Source of the DNA: Hypoxylon rubiginosum
Taxonomy: Eukaryota > Ascomycota > Sordariomycetes > Xylariales > Hypoxylaceae
DNA length: 64,000 bases
Assembly: GCA_902806565.1 (NCBI GenBank)
Contig: CADCXA010000029.1
Coordinates: forward strand, 1,116,001 to 1,180,000
Direction of reading: 5' to 3'
Part shown: positions 35,732 to 45,809 of the stretch, one piece after another
Layout: every line of letters begins with the position of its first letter
Position numbering within the stretch: the stretch's first letter is position 1
Notes under the pieces: model-generated
What the model saw: the letters and a program-made list of their open reading frames with translations, nothing else
The model's database searches: none
Told to the model about the DNA's origin: nothing
Translations under genes and position numbers: made by a program

Positions 35732-38521
35732 TTACTCGAATTTGCCTTCCTCGTAGAACGTGTTCCGCAGGGGAAGATCCGCATCGAACCCCTTGGACTC
35801 CTTCATGTGGCGGTCGAAGCTCTGCGTCGACATCTGCACCTTCTCGAACAGGCCGCGGTCGAGGACCGGCGCCGCGGGGGGCTGCTGGCCGCGGCCGCGC
35901 GCGGCCTCGACGGCGTTGGCGTAGCTGTGGTGGGCGAGGCTGGACGCGATCTGGAAGGCGTTGCGGATCTGCCGGCCGTTCCAGCAGCCGGTCGAGCGGG
36001 CGTTCTCCTCGTAGTGGCGGCCGGCGAAGTCGATGATCTCGCTCTCCTTGATGGCGAGCGTCGGCTCGCCCGTCACCCCGTGCCGCTGCGCCTCGATCTC
36101 CCGCAGCTTCGCGATGTTGAGCCGGAAGATGTCGCGCGTCTGCGCCTTGTCTAGGGGAGGGTAGTACAGCGACATGTGGATGCGCGACTTGAAGGCCTCG
36201 TCGATGGTGCCCACCCGGTTCGTCGTCAGGAAGAGGAGGCCGTTGTAGTATTCTAGGACACGCAGGAACACGGAGACGAGGGCGTTGCGCTTCATGTCGA
36301 TCTTGGAACGCTGCGAGAGGAAGACGTCGGCTTCGTCGAGTAGGAGGACGCAGTCCCACAGGTGGGCTAGGCGGAAGACATTGCTGAGAGACGACTCAAC
36401 CTCGGACGGCGTGAGACCAAGATCGCCACAAGTGATGACAAAGAGGGGCTTCCGGTACTCCATGGCAACCGCCTCAGCGGTGGCAGTCTTGCCTACGCCG
36501 GGAACACCGTGAAGGAGAACCACTAGACCGCGACCCTTGTTCTGGATTAGGTCCTGGCTCGGTCCCTCGGTCGACATGTCCACGTAGCGTCGCTCCAGCG
36601 ATTTCTTCTGGAAATGCGACGCTACCAGACCCCGGACGATGTCCTTGTAGTCCTTGAGGATCTTGAGGTTCTCGAAGACGCCCTGCTCCCTCCGGATCGG
36701 TTTGAGGAAGTTGGTGTTGACGGGCACGAACCGGCGCTCGCGCAGGGCGTACGCGAACATGCGCTTGGGCAGGAGGACGAGGTCCTCCTCGCGCAGCTCG
36801 AGCGCCTTCGGCTTCATCTCGTAGGTCCGCGTGCCCTTGGTGCGCTGCCGCATGAACATGTCCACGTTGAGGTTCTCGCGGCGCTGCCACATCTCGACGC
36901 CGTCCTCTTTCTGGACGAACTCGCGCTGCGCGTACGCGAGGTTCTGCCGCGACCCGTCGAACCACTGCTGGATGTTCATGTTGTCGTCCGCGACTTCGCA
37001 TCGGATGGACTTGGTGACGGTCATCTTGTGGAACGTGGGTCGCCAGTCGGGGTTCTTCTGGTAAGCCTCCGCGAGGTCCACGATGACGTCGCTCTCGACG
37101 AACTCGGGGTGCCGCATCTTCTCGCCATTCTCATTGTCTAGGATCTCACGGTCGGCTTCACTTGTGTCGAAAGGCGGGTTCCTCGTTAGCGTCCAGGCAT
37201 TGTACAGTTGATGTCTGTCCACGAGGTACTTCTGGAAGTCTTGACCCTGCTTCTTCAGCGACTCCAGAAGTTGCTGGTGATCCTGGCGGTAACGAATTGG
37301 GAAAACCTCGAGGGACTCGATGAGCCGCTCGCCCGCGAAGGACTCAAGCTCGAACTTGTGGCGAACGGCTCCGAATGAGTTACCGTCGTGGTCGATGTAA
37401 TAGGCGAAAACATTGAATTTGGCCTTCTTATCCTGTTGCAGCTCGTCTGAGAAGAATTCCCATTCCAGCTTTGATGGATATGACACCTCTGGCTCCGGCA
37501 CCTCAGTTCGGTAGATGCGCCAGACCTCATGATACCGACCGGCAGTCTCCCCAGCGGCTGGCATGTAGATCAGATCTCCGACTCTGAATAGGGACCATAA
37601 GTCATCAAACTTGACTTTGTCCGCACTGGTGCCGTCGAATCGGCTTTGCAGAGGCATGACTTCATTATCAACAAAGTTGACGTAGCATCGCATGTCTCTA
37701 AGAGCTTCGGGGCTGTCCATAATGGTGTCTATATCCTCGGCATTGGAATCAACCGAGAGGAGCGATTCGGCGTCATCATCGTCGCTTCCAGCCTGTGAGC
37801 TAGTATCGTTGTCTTTAGAGTCGACACTCTCAATGATCTCCACCTCTTCGGGACTGTCGATCACCTTCTCAGACTCGATCTCATCAAGTTCTTCGTAATC
37901 AGCCCATTTCTCTTCCAAGGTGGCGAGGATCTCTTTCATCTTGGGTTGGAAGTACACAAGAGCCTTGAAGGGCCTCACGAAAGTACGAGGGGTGGACCGC
38001 TGCTCGGTGTCCTTCAGCAATGATGTGAGATGGCCAAGAATAGGCTGGGACTGGATTCGAACACGCTCGATCTCAGTCTCATTCGGTTGAGTAACCTCGG
38101 ATCTCTTGTCCCTTCTCGACCTTTCTTGGGCGTCTCTCCTGTCCTGAGCAACGTGGGCGTGTCCCCCGCCGATGCCATAGGAAAGAAGATATCTCTGACG
38201 AATACGAGCAAGCTCCTCCTTGCGTCGGGCGGCTTGCTCGCGTCGAATCTGACCCTGGAGATTAGGGCCAGCCATGAGGACATCGATGGCATAGTCAGGC
38301 TCGTCAAGGCCACGGAAGCGATTTTTGAAGTTTTCGAAGTTCAGTTTGCGGACTTCGGGAACTTTAGGCTTCCATTTTGCTTCAGTCCGGCGACGATCAG
38401 CTAGAATCCGCTCGCGCCTCTCTGCCTCTTTCTGAGCAGCAAGAATAGTCGGGTCATTTTCTCGGTGATGCTGCCTTGGAGGCTGCACGGTGCGCCTGGC
38501 GCCACGCTTTCCTTTAGCCAT
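35732..38521 (-). CDS. AAA+ ATPase, large fungal family (DUF7025-AAA-fungal lid)
   Basis: Single exon, 929 residues, starting MAKGKRGARRTVQPP. The N-terminal third is basic and charged with predicted coiled helix (RREQAARRKEELARIRQRY), then an acidic stretch rich in Asp/Ser/Glu. The middle has the DUF7025-like region before the ATPase (DLWSLFRVGDLIYMP and later LRERRFVPVNTNF). The AAA core has Walker A GVPGVGKTA (Lys678), Walker B VLLLDEADVF (Glu730), and sensor LFLTTNRVGTIDEAFKSRI, where the Arg is a likely arginine finger. It is followed by the fungal lid domain with GCWNGRQIRNAFQIA. This architecture is typical of a multi-copy ascomycete family whose substrates are unknown. ATP-driven remodelling of a protein partner is inferred from fold. 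It converges on the dienelactone hydrolase gene. Long antisense frames here are shadows. Confidence 0.93.
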   Translation of the reverse strand: MAKGKRGARRTVQPPRQHHRENDPTILAAQKEAERRERILADRRRTEAKWKPKVPEVRKLNFENFKNRFRGLDEPDYAIDVLMAGPNLQGQIRREQAARRKEELARIRQRYLLSYGIGGGHAHVAQDRRDAQERSRRDKRSEVTQPNETEIERVRIQSQPILGHLTSLLKDTEQRSTPRTFVRPFKALVYFQPKMKEILATLEEKWADYEELDEIESEKVIDSPEEVEIIESVDSKDNDTSSQAGSDDDDAESLLSVDSNAEDIDTIMDSPEALRDMRCYVNFVDNEVMPLQSRFDGTSADKVKFDDLWSLFRVGDLIYMPAAGETAGRYHEVWRIYRTEVPEPEVSYPSKLEWEFFSDELQQDKKAKFNVFAYYIDHDGNSFGAVRHKFELESFAGERLIESLEVFPIRYRQDHQQLLESLKKQGQDFQKYLVDRHQLYNAWTLTRNPPFDTSEADREILDNENGEKMRHPEFVESDVIVDLAEAYQKNPDWRPTFHKMTVTKSIRCEVADDNMNIQQWFDGSRQNLAYAQREFVQKEDGVEMWQRRENLNVDMFMRQRTKGTRTYEMKPKALELREEDLVLLPKRMFAYALRERRFVPVNTNFLKPIRREQGVFENLKILKDYKDIVRGLVASHFQKKSLERRYVDMSTEGPSQDLIQNKGRGLVVLLHGVPGVGKTATAEAVAMEYRKPLFVITCGDLGLTPSEVESSLSNVFRLAHLWDCVLLLDEADVFLSQRSKIDMKRNALVSVFLRVLEYYNGLLFLTTNRVGTIDEAFKSRIHMSLYYPPLDKAQTRDIFRLNIAKLREIEAQRHGVTGEPTLAIKESEIIDFAGRHYEENARSTGCWNGRQIRNAFQIASSLAHHSYANAVEAARGRGQQPPAAPVLDRGLFEKVQMSTQSFDRHMKESKGFDADLPLRNTFYEEGKFE

Positions 38522-39493
38522 TGTAGTCTTCGGCGAACTGCGAAAGAGGAAATGTGAAATGAAGTAGGTGTTGAGTAAAGAAGATGCACTTGATATTCTT
38601 CGAAAGGCAGAGTAGATTTATAACCAACTGCAATAACGTAGCACGTGAAATTTATGTGTTCCTATCATGAGGCATCCAAGCTCTAGGTAGACCTTTGCTG
38701 AGCCTCAATATTACAGGGGTGAGTCATCCGGCGGCATATCAACAAAGATCGGCGATAGATTCCAACCCAATCAAAACCCCATATACGCTGAACATAGGTC
38801 AAAATAGGCAACGTCTGTATTGGTTGTCAGTGATCGCCAGGATTAGTGCCGTGTATAGCATGAGCGATATCGTGCCGCCAAGGCCTATCGCCAACGTAGG
38901 ACTACAAGGCGCATTATTTATGGGCCATAGCTAGGCAGCATCGTGAATCAGCCTGCTCATAGACGATAGCTGTGAGCCTAGTTGCGGGGTCGTGCAGAAG
39001 AAATATGAATGGATACGATGACTGCATGAGAAAAATGGATACAATACAGACGTCGCGGTTAGCTGGATGAGGACTAAGAATTCCATAATTCCGAGAATTC
39101 GCCTTATCGAGAACGCAAAGCCAATGACAGTCTTCTGAGCCCATTCACAACATCAAGGAGGGTAGATAAGAGTACCTATCCTCTCACTACTGCAAGAAGG
39201 ACGGTACTGGCATTTACAATACAAACTTGTCACTTGATTAACGAGAACGAGGGGGTCTGAAAATGAAAAATCAAATTAATGTACCTAGACCATCCAGGTA
39301 GAAACCGAGCACGAGAAGCTTTCTTCCTTCACATCCATCGCAAGATGCTACTAAAGCTGAAAGCTAAAACCAGTAAATCGCAAGACCTTTGGGTGTCTCT
39401 AGACACTCCAACAAACGAGACGAAGAAGGTCCACCGCGTATGACTAGAGCCTCGATATCTAGTCGGTGATATGTCACGGTAGTTGTGACGGGA
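38522..39493. other. intergenic, promoter side of the AAA+ gene
   Basis: Nearly 1 kb without a supported gene. It includes the 5' region of the AAA+ ATPase gene and the 3' flank of the damaged repeat-protein gene. Two short frames (38695-38934 plus, 38914-39144 minus) lack any motif. Confidence 0.5.
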
Positions 39494-40259
39494 CTACCAT
39501 TTGCGAGGCTTGGGCTGCTTGCGACCATAGTACGGGTCACCAGGAGTCGGAACCGCCACGCGGGTCTCAGGAGTAAGAGTGTAGGCGTTACGATCGATCT
39601 TGCGCTTCCGCTGGTTGATAGGCTCGGGCTATTGCTGGTAAGGGTCTATCATAGATGCGGTTAGCTTCTGATTAAATAAATAGTAAGTACCTTGTAATGA
39701 TTTTGCTTTACTTACTCCAGACACTGGCCGGGCGCACGAATCCGCTGTTGTTTGGAAGGTTGCTGCTCAACGGAAAGCTGGTGTTGACGAAGCCGGAAGG
39801 TGCCTGGGAATAGCCCGAGATGCTAGGGTTCGCGTATATCGACTGAGCAGAGGCAGCAGGAGAAGCGTGCTAAGTTCTATGCTGAGGAAAGGCGATGGAA
39901 GTATACAGAGCAGCAGTGGCGAGAGGAGTGGCAACAGGAGAAGCATGCTGAGCTCTATACTGAGGAAACGCAACAGAAGTATAGAGAGCAGTAGTAACTA
40001 GAGCAGTGGCCAGAGGAGTGGCGACAGGAGAAGGATGCTGATTTCTGTGCTGAGGGAAGGCGACGGAAGTATACAAAGCAGTAGTGGCCAGAGGAGTAGC
40101 CAGAGGAGTACCCTGTCCCTGAAAAGGTGCAGCAGGGTAATTCCAAATAAACCAGGGTTGTTCAACCTTGGGGCCCTGGACGGATCCGGGATGAAGGGTG
40201 ACCATAGGAGAAGGAGACTGTTCCTCCTTCTTGACGGTGTATCCGTGAGAGTACGACAT
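39494..40259 (-). pseudogene. Pro/Gln-rich repeat protein gene with two in-frame TAG codons
   Basis: Proposed exons are 40259-39716 and 39645-39494. They are joined by a 70-bp intron with GTAAGT donor, GCTAAC branch point and GATAG acceptor. Phases match and the total is 232 codons. The start MSYSHGYTVKKEEQSPSP is preferred over an upstream in-frame Met. Three copies of a segment of about 30 residues (PVATPLAT, then ALYTSVAFPQYR, then AQHASP) follow. In the third copy the expected Gln before HASP is TAG (39870-39872). In exon 2 a second TAG (39629-39631) sits in a Gln-rich context (YQQ, stop, PEPINQRKRK). The frame then continues to a natural end at RKQPKPRKW. Both stops fit CAG-to-TAG, a CpA-to-TpA change. 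The function is unknown; the basic RKRK stretch could be a nuclear signal. Independent genes either side of the stops are less likely because the repeat continues across the first. Confidence 0.6.
39868..40115 (-). repeat. imperfect tandem coding repeat (about 80-90 bp unit)
   Basis: Three consecutive copies encode the ATPLAT...ALYTSVAFPQ motif within the damaged gene at 39494-40259. Copies differ by small in-frame insertions (ATALVTTALYTS versus ATAALYTS). Confidence 0.75.
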
Positions 40260-41648
40260 TTTGAGTGCGAGCCAGATGTCGTGGGTCAAGAGTTGAGAAA
40301 TGTCGAAGTACCGTGAAAGTCTTGCTATGAAAGAACCAAGTGAGTTCTTTTGAAGAGTCGCCAGAGGTATTCGTTGGGTTGATTCTTCGTGTATTGACGG
40401 GTCTCGGTGGCAGATGTGGTTGATTGAGTGCGTCAATGAAGATGTGTCGTACGAAAATGATGGAGGAGAGAAGAAAAATTATGGAGGGAGGTAGACCAGT
40501 TTATATAGTTTTTGCAGCTAGGATAAGCTAGTATTGTTAGTCCATTCGTACCTTAGGTAGCTATTGTAATATGCGCTGTGTATGGGGAGACAATAGTGCT
40601 GATGAGGCAAACAATAGGATAGCAAGCAGATTGCTAAGGTACCTGACAATGGGCGTGATATCTGGCAACCTTAGGTGAATAGACTGATAAGCCAGGGGAG
40701 AGCCAATGATTCGAGCACTGTATGAGTCTTCTTATCGCGGCAGAGAAAGTTGCGCCTGAGGCAGGACTTGTAAGGTGACCCAAGCAACGGAGGAAAGTGT
40801 ACCACCCTCAGGTAGGTTTAACCAACTCAACTACTACCCTTAGCCAACGATCAATATTGGGAACCAAGCTTCAGTTGTGTAGAAATGGTGGAAATATTGG
40901 GCTAGTATTACATTGCAATATACTATAAGTATTATTGCTATAATACATGCGCATATTCTATTCGATACTCAGTTAAAGCATCTGCACCACTTTTTGCCAA
41001 CGTCAAGCCAGGGCATATTATTCTTATACGCCAACGTTCATCGATATCTCGACTTTTGATTTGATTCTCTTAGAAACCATTAAGATCCAGGTTAGAGCTT
41101 ATCTTCTAACTTGAAGGGCTTACAACCACTATCATCTGAGTCCTCGGCTTCTATTCAAGGGTCGTTTCCGAGACGTAATTTTTTTGCTTCGCAGAAGACA
41201 ACTTGAAAGCTCCTTTTGGCTGTACATTGACAGTAGAAAAAAGTACAATTCTAAAATATTATGGCTGGAGTAACGTAACTAGTAAAAACTGACAACCTAT
41301 CACAGACAATGACTTCCAAGGCAAATAGGAGGTTTGGATCGGATTATCCCACTAGCCGGGCCCCTAAGCCATACACGACAGCATGATGTTCAATTCAGTT
41401 CACATAAAATAATTACTCTTGTTAAGGAGAGTAAAAAAGAAAGAGACACAGTTGACTAAAATAGGTAGGTATGGGAAAGCGGACTGCCAAAGCATCTATA
41501 CTGCCGGGGCTGACCGCCCTGGATAGGTAGATACGTACCAAACACTTTAGATATGTTTGCTTAAAAGTTTGAATCAAACAATTATTTAATGATTCCGAAT
41601 TGGATGAAATTATGAAGTCGACGCCATTCCAACTCCCTGACTCCAGAC
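40260..41648. other. intergenic, no gene supported
   Basis: About 1.4 kb between divergently oriented damaged genes. Composition is moderately AT-rich in the second half, near 40900-41600. No open frame with a recognisable motif and no RNA gene was seen. Confidence 0.5.
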
Positions 41649-42890
41649 ATGTTTCGTTACTACCGTAGTAGTAGAGGAGGGATATTCACCCTCGGCCTTA
41701 GGTCTTACCCCTATTCACTAGTCTCACGGCAAAAATTATCTGCGCCTTCTGAACGACCATATAGCGGCGACGCCGCACTCTCAACTGGGAATCTCGTAGG
41801 CGAGTCAGGCCTTACATATTCCATCCAGCAGGTTCTTCAGGAGAAGGACTTTCCTCCACATCATATATATCTTGCGACGTAGGTATGTGTTTGCCTCTTT
41901 GAAGAGATTTACGTTATTAATCGTTTGCGCAGGGCAGGAAACAACAAATATGTGCTGAAGACTGCAACTCAGACTGGCTTTGCCTACTATCGGGACATAC
42001 ACTAACATCTTCGTCATTGTCCCTATCTACGTGTCTCTTGCGATTCCATCCCGGACCGGTCGATCTTGGTATACAAGTATTTCAGCGACCATCTCCTAAG
42101 CCTGGCCCAGAAGAGCCCTGACTTGTCGGTTGTAAAGCGCATCTTAAAAGATTCTTTGCGCGGGCTCGCAGCGCTGCACGACCAAGACATTGTCCATACT
42201 GGTACTGCTAAAATCATTGCGCAGAATCAATTGGCGTCGGTTAACATTCTACAGATATCAAACCGAATAACATCCTTGTTCAGCGGCGTGGCCCTAACAG
42301 TATGGATATTGAACAAGTGCAGCTAGCAGATTTGGAGGACTCTGCACACGTTCTGCTGAACTGCAACATAGTTGGCAAACAAGCAGGTAACTGGATGTGG
42401 CGTAGTCCGGAAGCGCACGCGTCTGGTAAGGTGAATAAGCCGGCCGACATGTTCTCTTTTGGCGTTGTGGTAAGTGATCTACTGAATCACTAGTCTTCTA
42501 GCACTTCATCTAGCTCGCTCGGATGCTAATGAAAAGGGGTTATAGTGCATTTACGCTGTACACAAGAGGGTCATATTCGCCGTTGCAGATCACGAACTAG
42601 CCGAAGGCGAAGATGTGCTATCACATGTCCTCGGACGACAAATATCCTACTTTGCTGACCCCGAAGGACTAGCCGCGTTTTTAGAATACCTTAGCGACAG
42701 TCCGTGGGTGGAGGTTTTTAGTGTTCTCCGTGATAGTTTTAACGCGGAAAACCCGCGTAGGCCGGTCTCCCTCTGGAAGGACGTCGACGCAGACTTGAGG
42801 GACTTGGTTGGCGGTTTAACAAACTTCGATCCCGGGAAGAGGCCCACAGCGCTAGAAGCCCTGGATCACCCTTGGTTCAATGGTGTGTAA
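41649..42890 (+). pseudogene. protein kinase-like gene, four exons, one in-frame TAA
   Basis: Exons are 41649-41878, 41933-42201, 42255-42469 and 42546-42890 (353 codons with stop). Introns of 54, 53 and 76 bp have GTAGGT/GTACTG/GTAAGT donors and CAG/CAG/TAG acceptors. The spliced product has a short kinase-like N-lobe (VLQEKDFPPHHIYLAT, KYVLK with a candidate ATP lysine). It then has catalytic loop HTDIKPNNILV, LADLEDSA in place of DFG, and GNWMWRSPEAHASG as the P+1/APE region. The C-lobe reads MFSFGVVCIYAVHKRVIFA and ends at DHPWFNGV. DLE instead of DFG, and the lack of a glycine loop, suggest an atypical or catalytically weak member of a fungal kinase-like family. A TAA at 42003-42005 interrupts exon 2 (YYRDIH, stop, HLRHCPYLRV). 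A CAA-to-TAA change would explain it. All other frames and splice sites are intact, so loss is recent or the codon is an error. Confidence 0.72.
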
Positions 42891-43116
42891 GATACCAGGG
42901 TCCGTTACGGAGGTCCTGTACGCACGCAGCCATATTACAGCCGCACCGCAAAGCCTCATTGTATCCGATCTAGCGGCCAATGGACCATGAAGATGTTTTG
43001 TTTCTTGCATTCAAATTCATTATTATTCATTAAGTACACTGCATCATTCATCACAGGTTGCCCCTACCTCTTTTCCTTCATTACTATGATGCTAAATCCC
43101 ATGATGCCTTAATATT
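42891..43116. other. convergent 3' region
   Basis: Short AT-leaning spacer between the kinase-like gene (plus) and the secreted repeat protein gene (minus). Nothing distinct is seen. Confidence 0.5.
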
Positions 43117-45809
43117 TCAGCTCTTTAATAACGCCTGGAGGATGGCGTTGACGAAATCAGAGACGGTTGCCACGATCTGTTGGGAAATAAAATGTTAGTA
43201 TATCAACTTTCGAGAGGGTACCAACCCAATCCCAGATGAGAGGAACGGGTTCAAAGAAAACTTACTGGTGTGGCATCGCCTATTAACTCTGTTGTTTGCG
43301 AGACGAAAGCGGCCGTCAATAAACTCTCCGCATTGCCCAGTAGATTCATGATTCCCTTAACGGAATTGGGTGTGATCAGAGGCGTGATCTGTTCAACGAT
43401 GCCCTGGATGTCGATCTTGTCTAGGGAGCTGAGCAGAGGCTTGATCGCATTAATAAGACCGACCAGGTCAATCTGGCCCAGAGCGCTGAGGAGCGGCTTT
43501 ACTTGATTCAGGAGGCTTGAGATGTCAATTTGACCCAGCGCTCCAACCAATGGCGCCGCACCGTCGATGATGGTCTTGGTTTCGTTGACAAAGTTACTCG
43601 TAAGGAGCTTCTCGGCATTATCGACAAGACCCACGAGACCATCGACTGACGATGGTGTGAGTAGCGGTGAGATGGCATCAAAGATGCCCTTGAGGTCGAT
43701 GCTTCCCAGTGAGGTTAGAATAGGGGCAATTTGGTTGATCAATCCTTCGAAATCGATCTGGCCCACTGCATCCAGAATTGGCTGTATCTTTTCGATGAGG
43801 CTTTCCAAATCAATCTGTCCAAGAGAGTTCAAGATTGGTGTGATTTGTTTGATCAAGCCTACAAGGTCAATTTGACCTACGGCATCTAGGATAGGTTCGA
43901 CCTTCGCGATAAGGCCCTCTAGATCAATATCCCCAAGAGAGTTCAGGAGTGGCGTGACCTTGCTAATCAAGCCTGCAATATCGATCTGACTCACAGCATC
44001 CAATATGGGCTTGATCTGGTCTACGAGACTGGCCAAATCGATCTGACTGAGCGCATCTAGAAGAGGCTTCACTTGGTTGACAAGACTTTCCAAATCAATC
44101 TTGCCAAGAGCCGATATTAATGGAACACCGCCAGAAATAAGCGTCTTGGTTTGGTCGACGAAGTCGCTTGTCAACAAGTCTTCAGCATTGCCCAAAAGTC
44201 CGATGATACCCTTGACCGAGTCAGGTGTCAGCAACGGCTCGACAGCCGATAAAAGACCTTGGAGGTCAATCTTGCTGAGACTGTCTAGTAGGGGCGAGAT
44301 CTGCTTGATCAGACCCTGCAAGTCAATGTCACCCAGGCTAGAAAGCAGAGGACCTGCTCCTGAAATGAGGGACTTGGTTTGATCCACGAAATCGCTGGTT
44401 AGGAGATTCTCGGCATTGCCAAGAAGTCCGATGATGCCTTGGATGGATTGCGCCGTCAGCAATGGGCTGAGGGCATCAAACAGGCCCTTCAAGTCAAGCT
44501 GGCTGAGCTCGTCGAGGATCGGACTGATCTGGTTTATCAAGCCTTCCAGATCAATCTTGCCTAGACTTGCGAGGAGAGGCGCCGCTCCAGAAATCAGAGA
44601 CTTGGTCTGGTCGACGAAGTCTGACGTAAGGAGAGATTCGGCATTTCCTAGCAGACCAACGATGCCTTGTACTGAATCTGTCGTGAGTAGAGGGGACAGT
44701 GCATCGAGTATGCCTTGAAGGTCGATTTTTCCGAGACTGTCAATGAGGGGTTGCGCGCTCGAAAGCAACGACTTGAGCGAAGAAACCGTATCCGATGTCA
44801 AGAGCTGCCCGGCATTATTTAAGAGGCTGACCAGGCCATCGATAGAATCCGGTGTAAGTAGAGGAGACAACGCGTCGAGTATGCCTTGGAGGTCAATATC
44901 CGACAAGCTGTCAATGAGGGGCTGTGCGCTTGAAAGCAGCGACTTGAGTGTGTCAACGGTATCCGCGGTCAGAAGTTGGCCTGCGTTGTTGAGCAGGCTC
45001 ACTAGACCCTCGACCGAATCCGGAGTAAGGAGGGGAGATAGAGCATCAAGTATGCCTTGGAGATCAATATCCGACAGGCTGTCTATGAGTGGTTGCGCAC
45101 TCGAAAGTAATGACTTGAGCGCGTCAACCGTCTCCGAAGTCAAGAGCGATTCGGCATTGCCCAGCAGAGTTACCAGGCCCTTAATGGTATCAGGCGTCAA
45201 TAGCGGAGACAGAGCATTGAGGATGCCCTTTATGTCAATGCCGTTGACCTCATCTATGATGCCTTCCAGATCGAGAGAGGAGATCAGGTCGATCAGCGGC
45301 TCCGTCTTCGTGAGGATACTCCTGGCAATTGTTGGGATAGGGGGTTGGAGTGTAGCGGAAAGATACACCATCGCATCGTGTAATGCCTGCAAAAACTCAT
45401 CGCTCAATAGCTCTTGGATGGCCTTGAGATAACCCCCCAGATCTCCCAGTTGTGTGATGAGCTTGGTCAGGCTGGTGAGAATATCCCCAAGGTCGCCAAG
45501 CCCCGTAAGGTCGCCCAGGTCGAGGCCACCGCTTGACCCAGAGCCGGAGCCGGTATCATTGCTGCTTTGTCGCGGATATAAGGGGGCTTTCTGCTGCTGG
45601 ACCTGATTTTTCCGTAATAGACCATTGAGTTCGGTCAGCGCATCTGTAAGATCCGATCGGGGCACCAATGCTAAGTTATGCTTCGCGAGAATCGCATCAA
45701 GCTGAGCCGCATTGAGTTCTAACTCTGGGGTCGAGGCTGTCCGCGGCGCGTCTTCAGCAACGAGGCTCACGGGCGCCAGAGCGGCTAGGAGGAGTCTGGA
45801 GAACAGCAT
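43117..45809 (-). CDS. secreted protein built of 19-residue amphipathic repeats
   Basis: Exons 45809-43266 and 43176-43117 (867 residues). The 89-bp intron has GTAAGT donor and CCCAACAG acceptor. Using it adds ATVSDFVNAILQALLKS and avoids an abrupt end. Residues 1 to about 19 form a signal peptide (MLFSRLLLAALAPVSLVA). A Ser/Gly linker (DTGSGSGSSGG) follows. From about residue 95 to the end the protein is repeats of the form GQIDLVGLIKQITPILNSL, period 19. In the N-terminal half three units make a 57-residue higher-order repeat (SLSDIDLQGILDALSPLLTP, then SVEGLVSLLNNAG, then LLTSDTV). Hydrophobic Ile/Leu spacing predicts amphipathic helices. No Cys pattern, catalytic motif or GPI site is evident. 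I do not recognise the family. A surface-active or wall/matrix role is a guess from sequence only. It is head-to-head with the DUF3712 gene, 1.5 kb apart. Confidence 0.85.
43300..45230 (-). repeat. 57-bp coding minisatellite (19 codons) with 171-bp higher-order unit
   Basis: The DNA under the 867-residue protein is a long tandem array with a 57-bp basic period. Between about 44650 and 45230 it has a 171-bp higher-order period whose copies are the most alike. Several antisense frames stay open through the array because of this periodicity and are not genes. Confidence 0.85.

Noticed and set aside
35715..36359. Long minus-strand and plus-strand frames over the AAA+ gene
   Set aside because: Arg/Pro-rich or Val/Ala-rich shadows of GC-rich codons. 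The 929-residue frame has the Walker motifs.
40260..40436. N-terminal extension of the repeat-protein frame to an upstream Met
   Set aside because: The extension reads like leader sequence, and MSYSHG is a more natural start before KKEEQSPSP. It cannot be fully excluded.
43270..45432. Series of plus-strand frames antisense to the 19-residue repeat protein
   Set aside because: They stay open because of the periodic codon use of the repeat on the other strand. No domain of their own.
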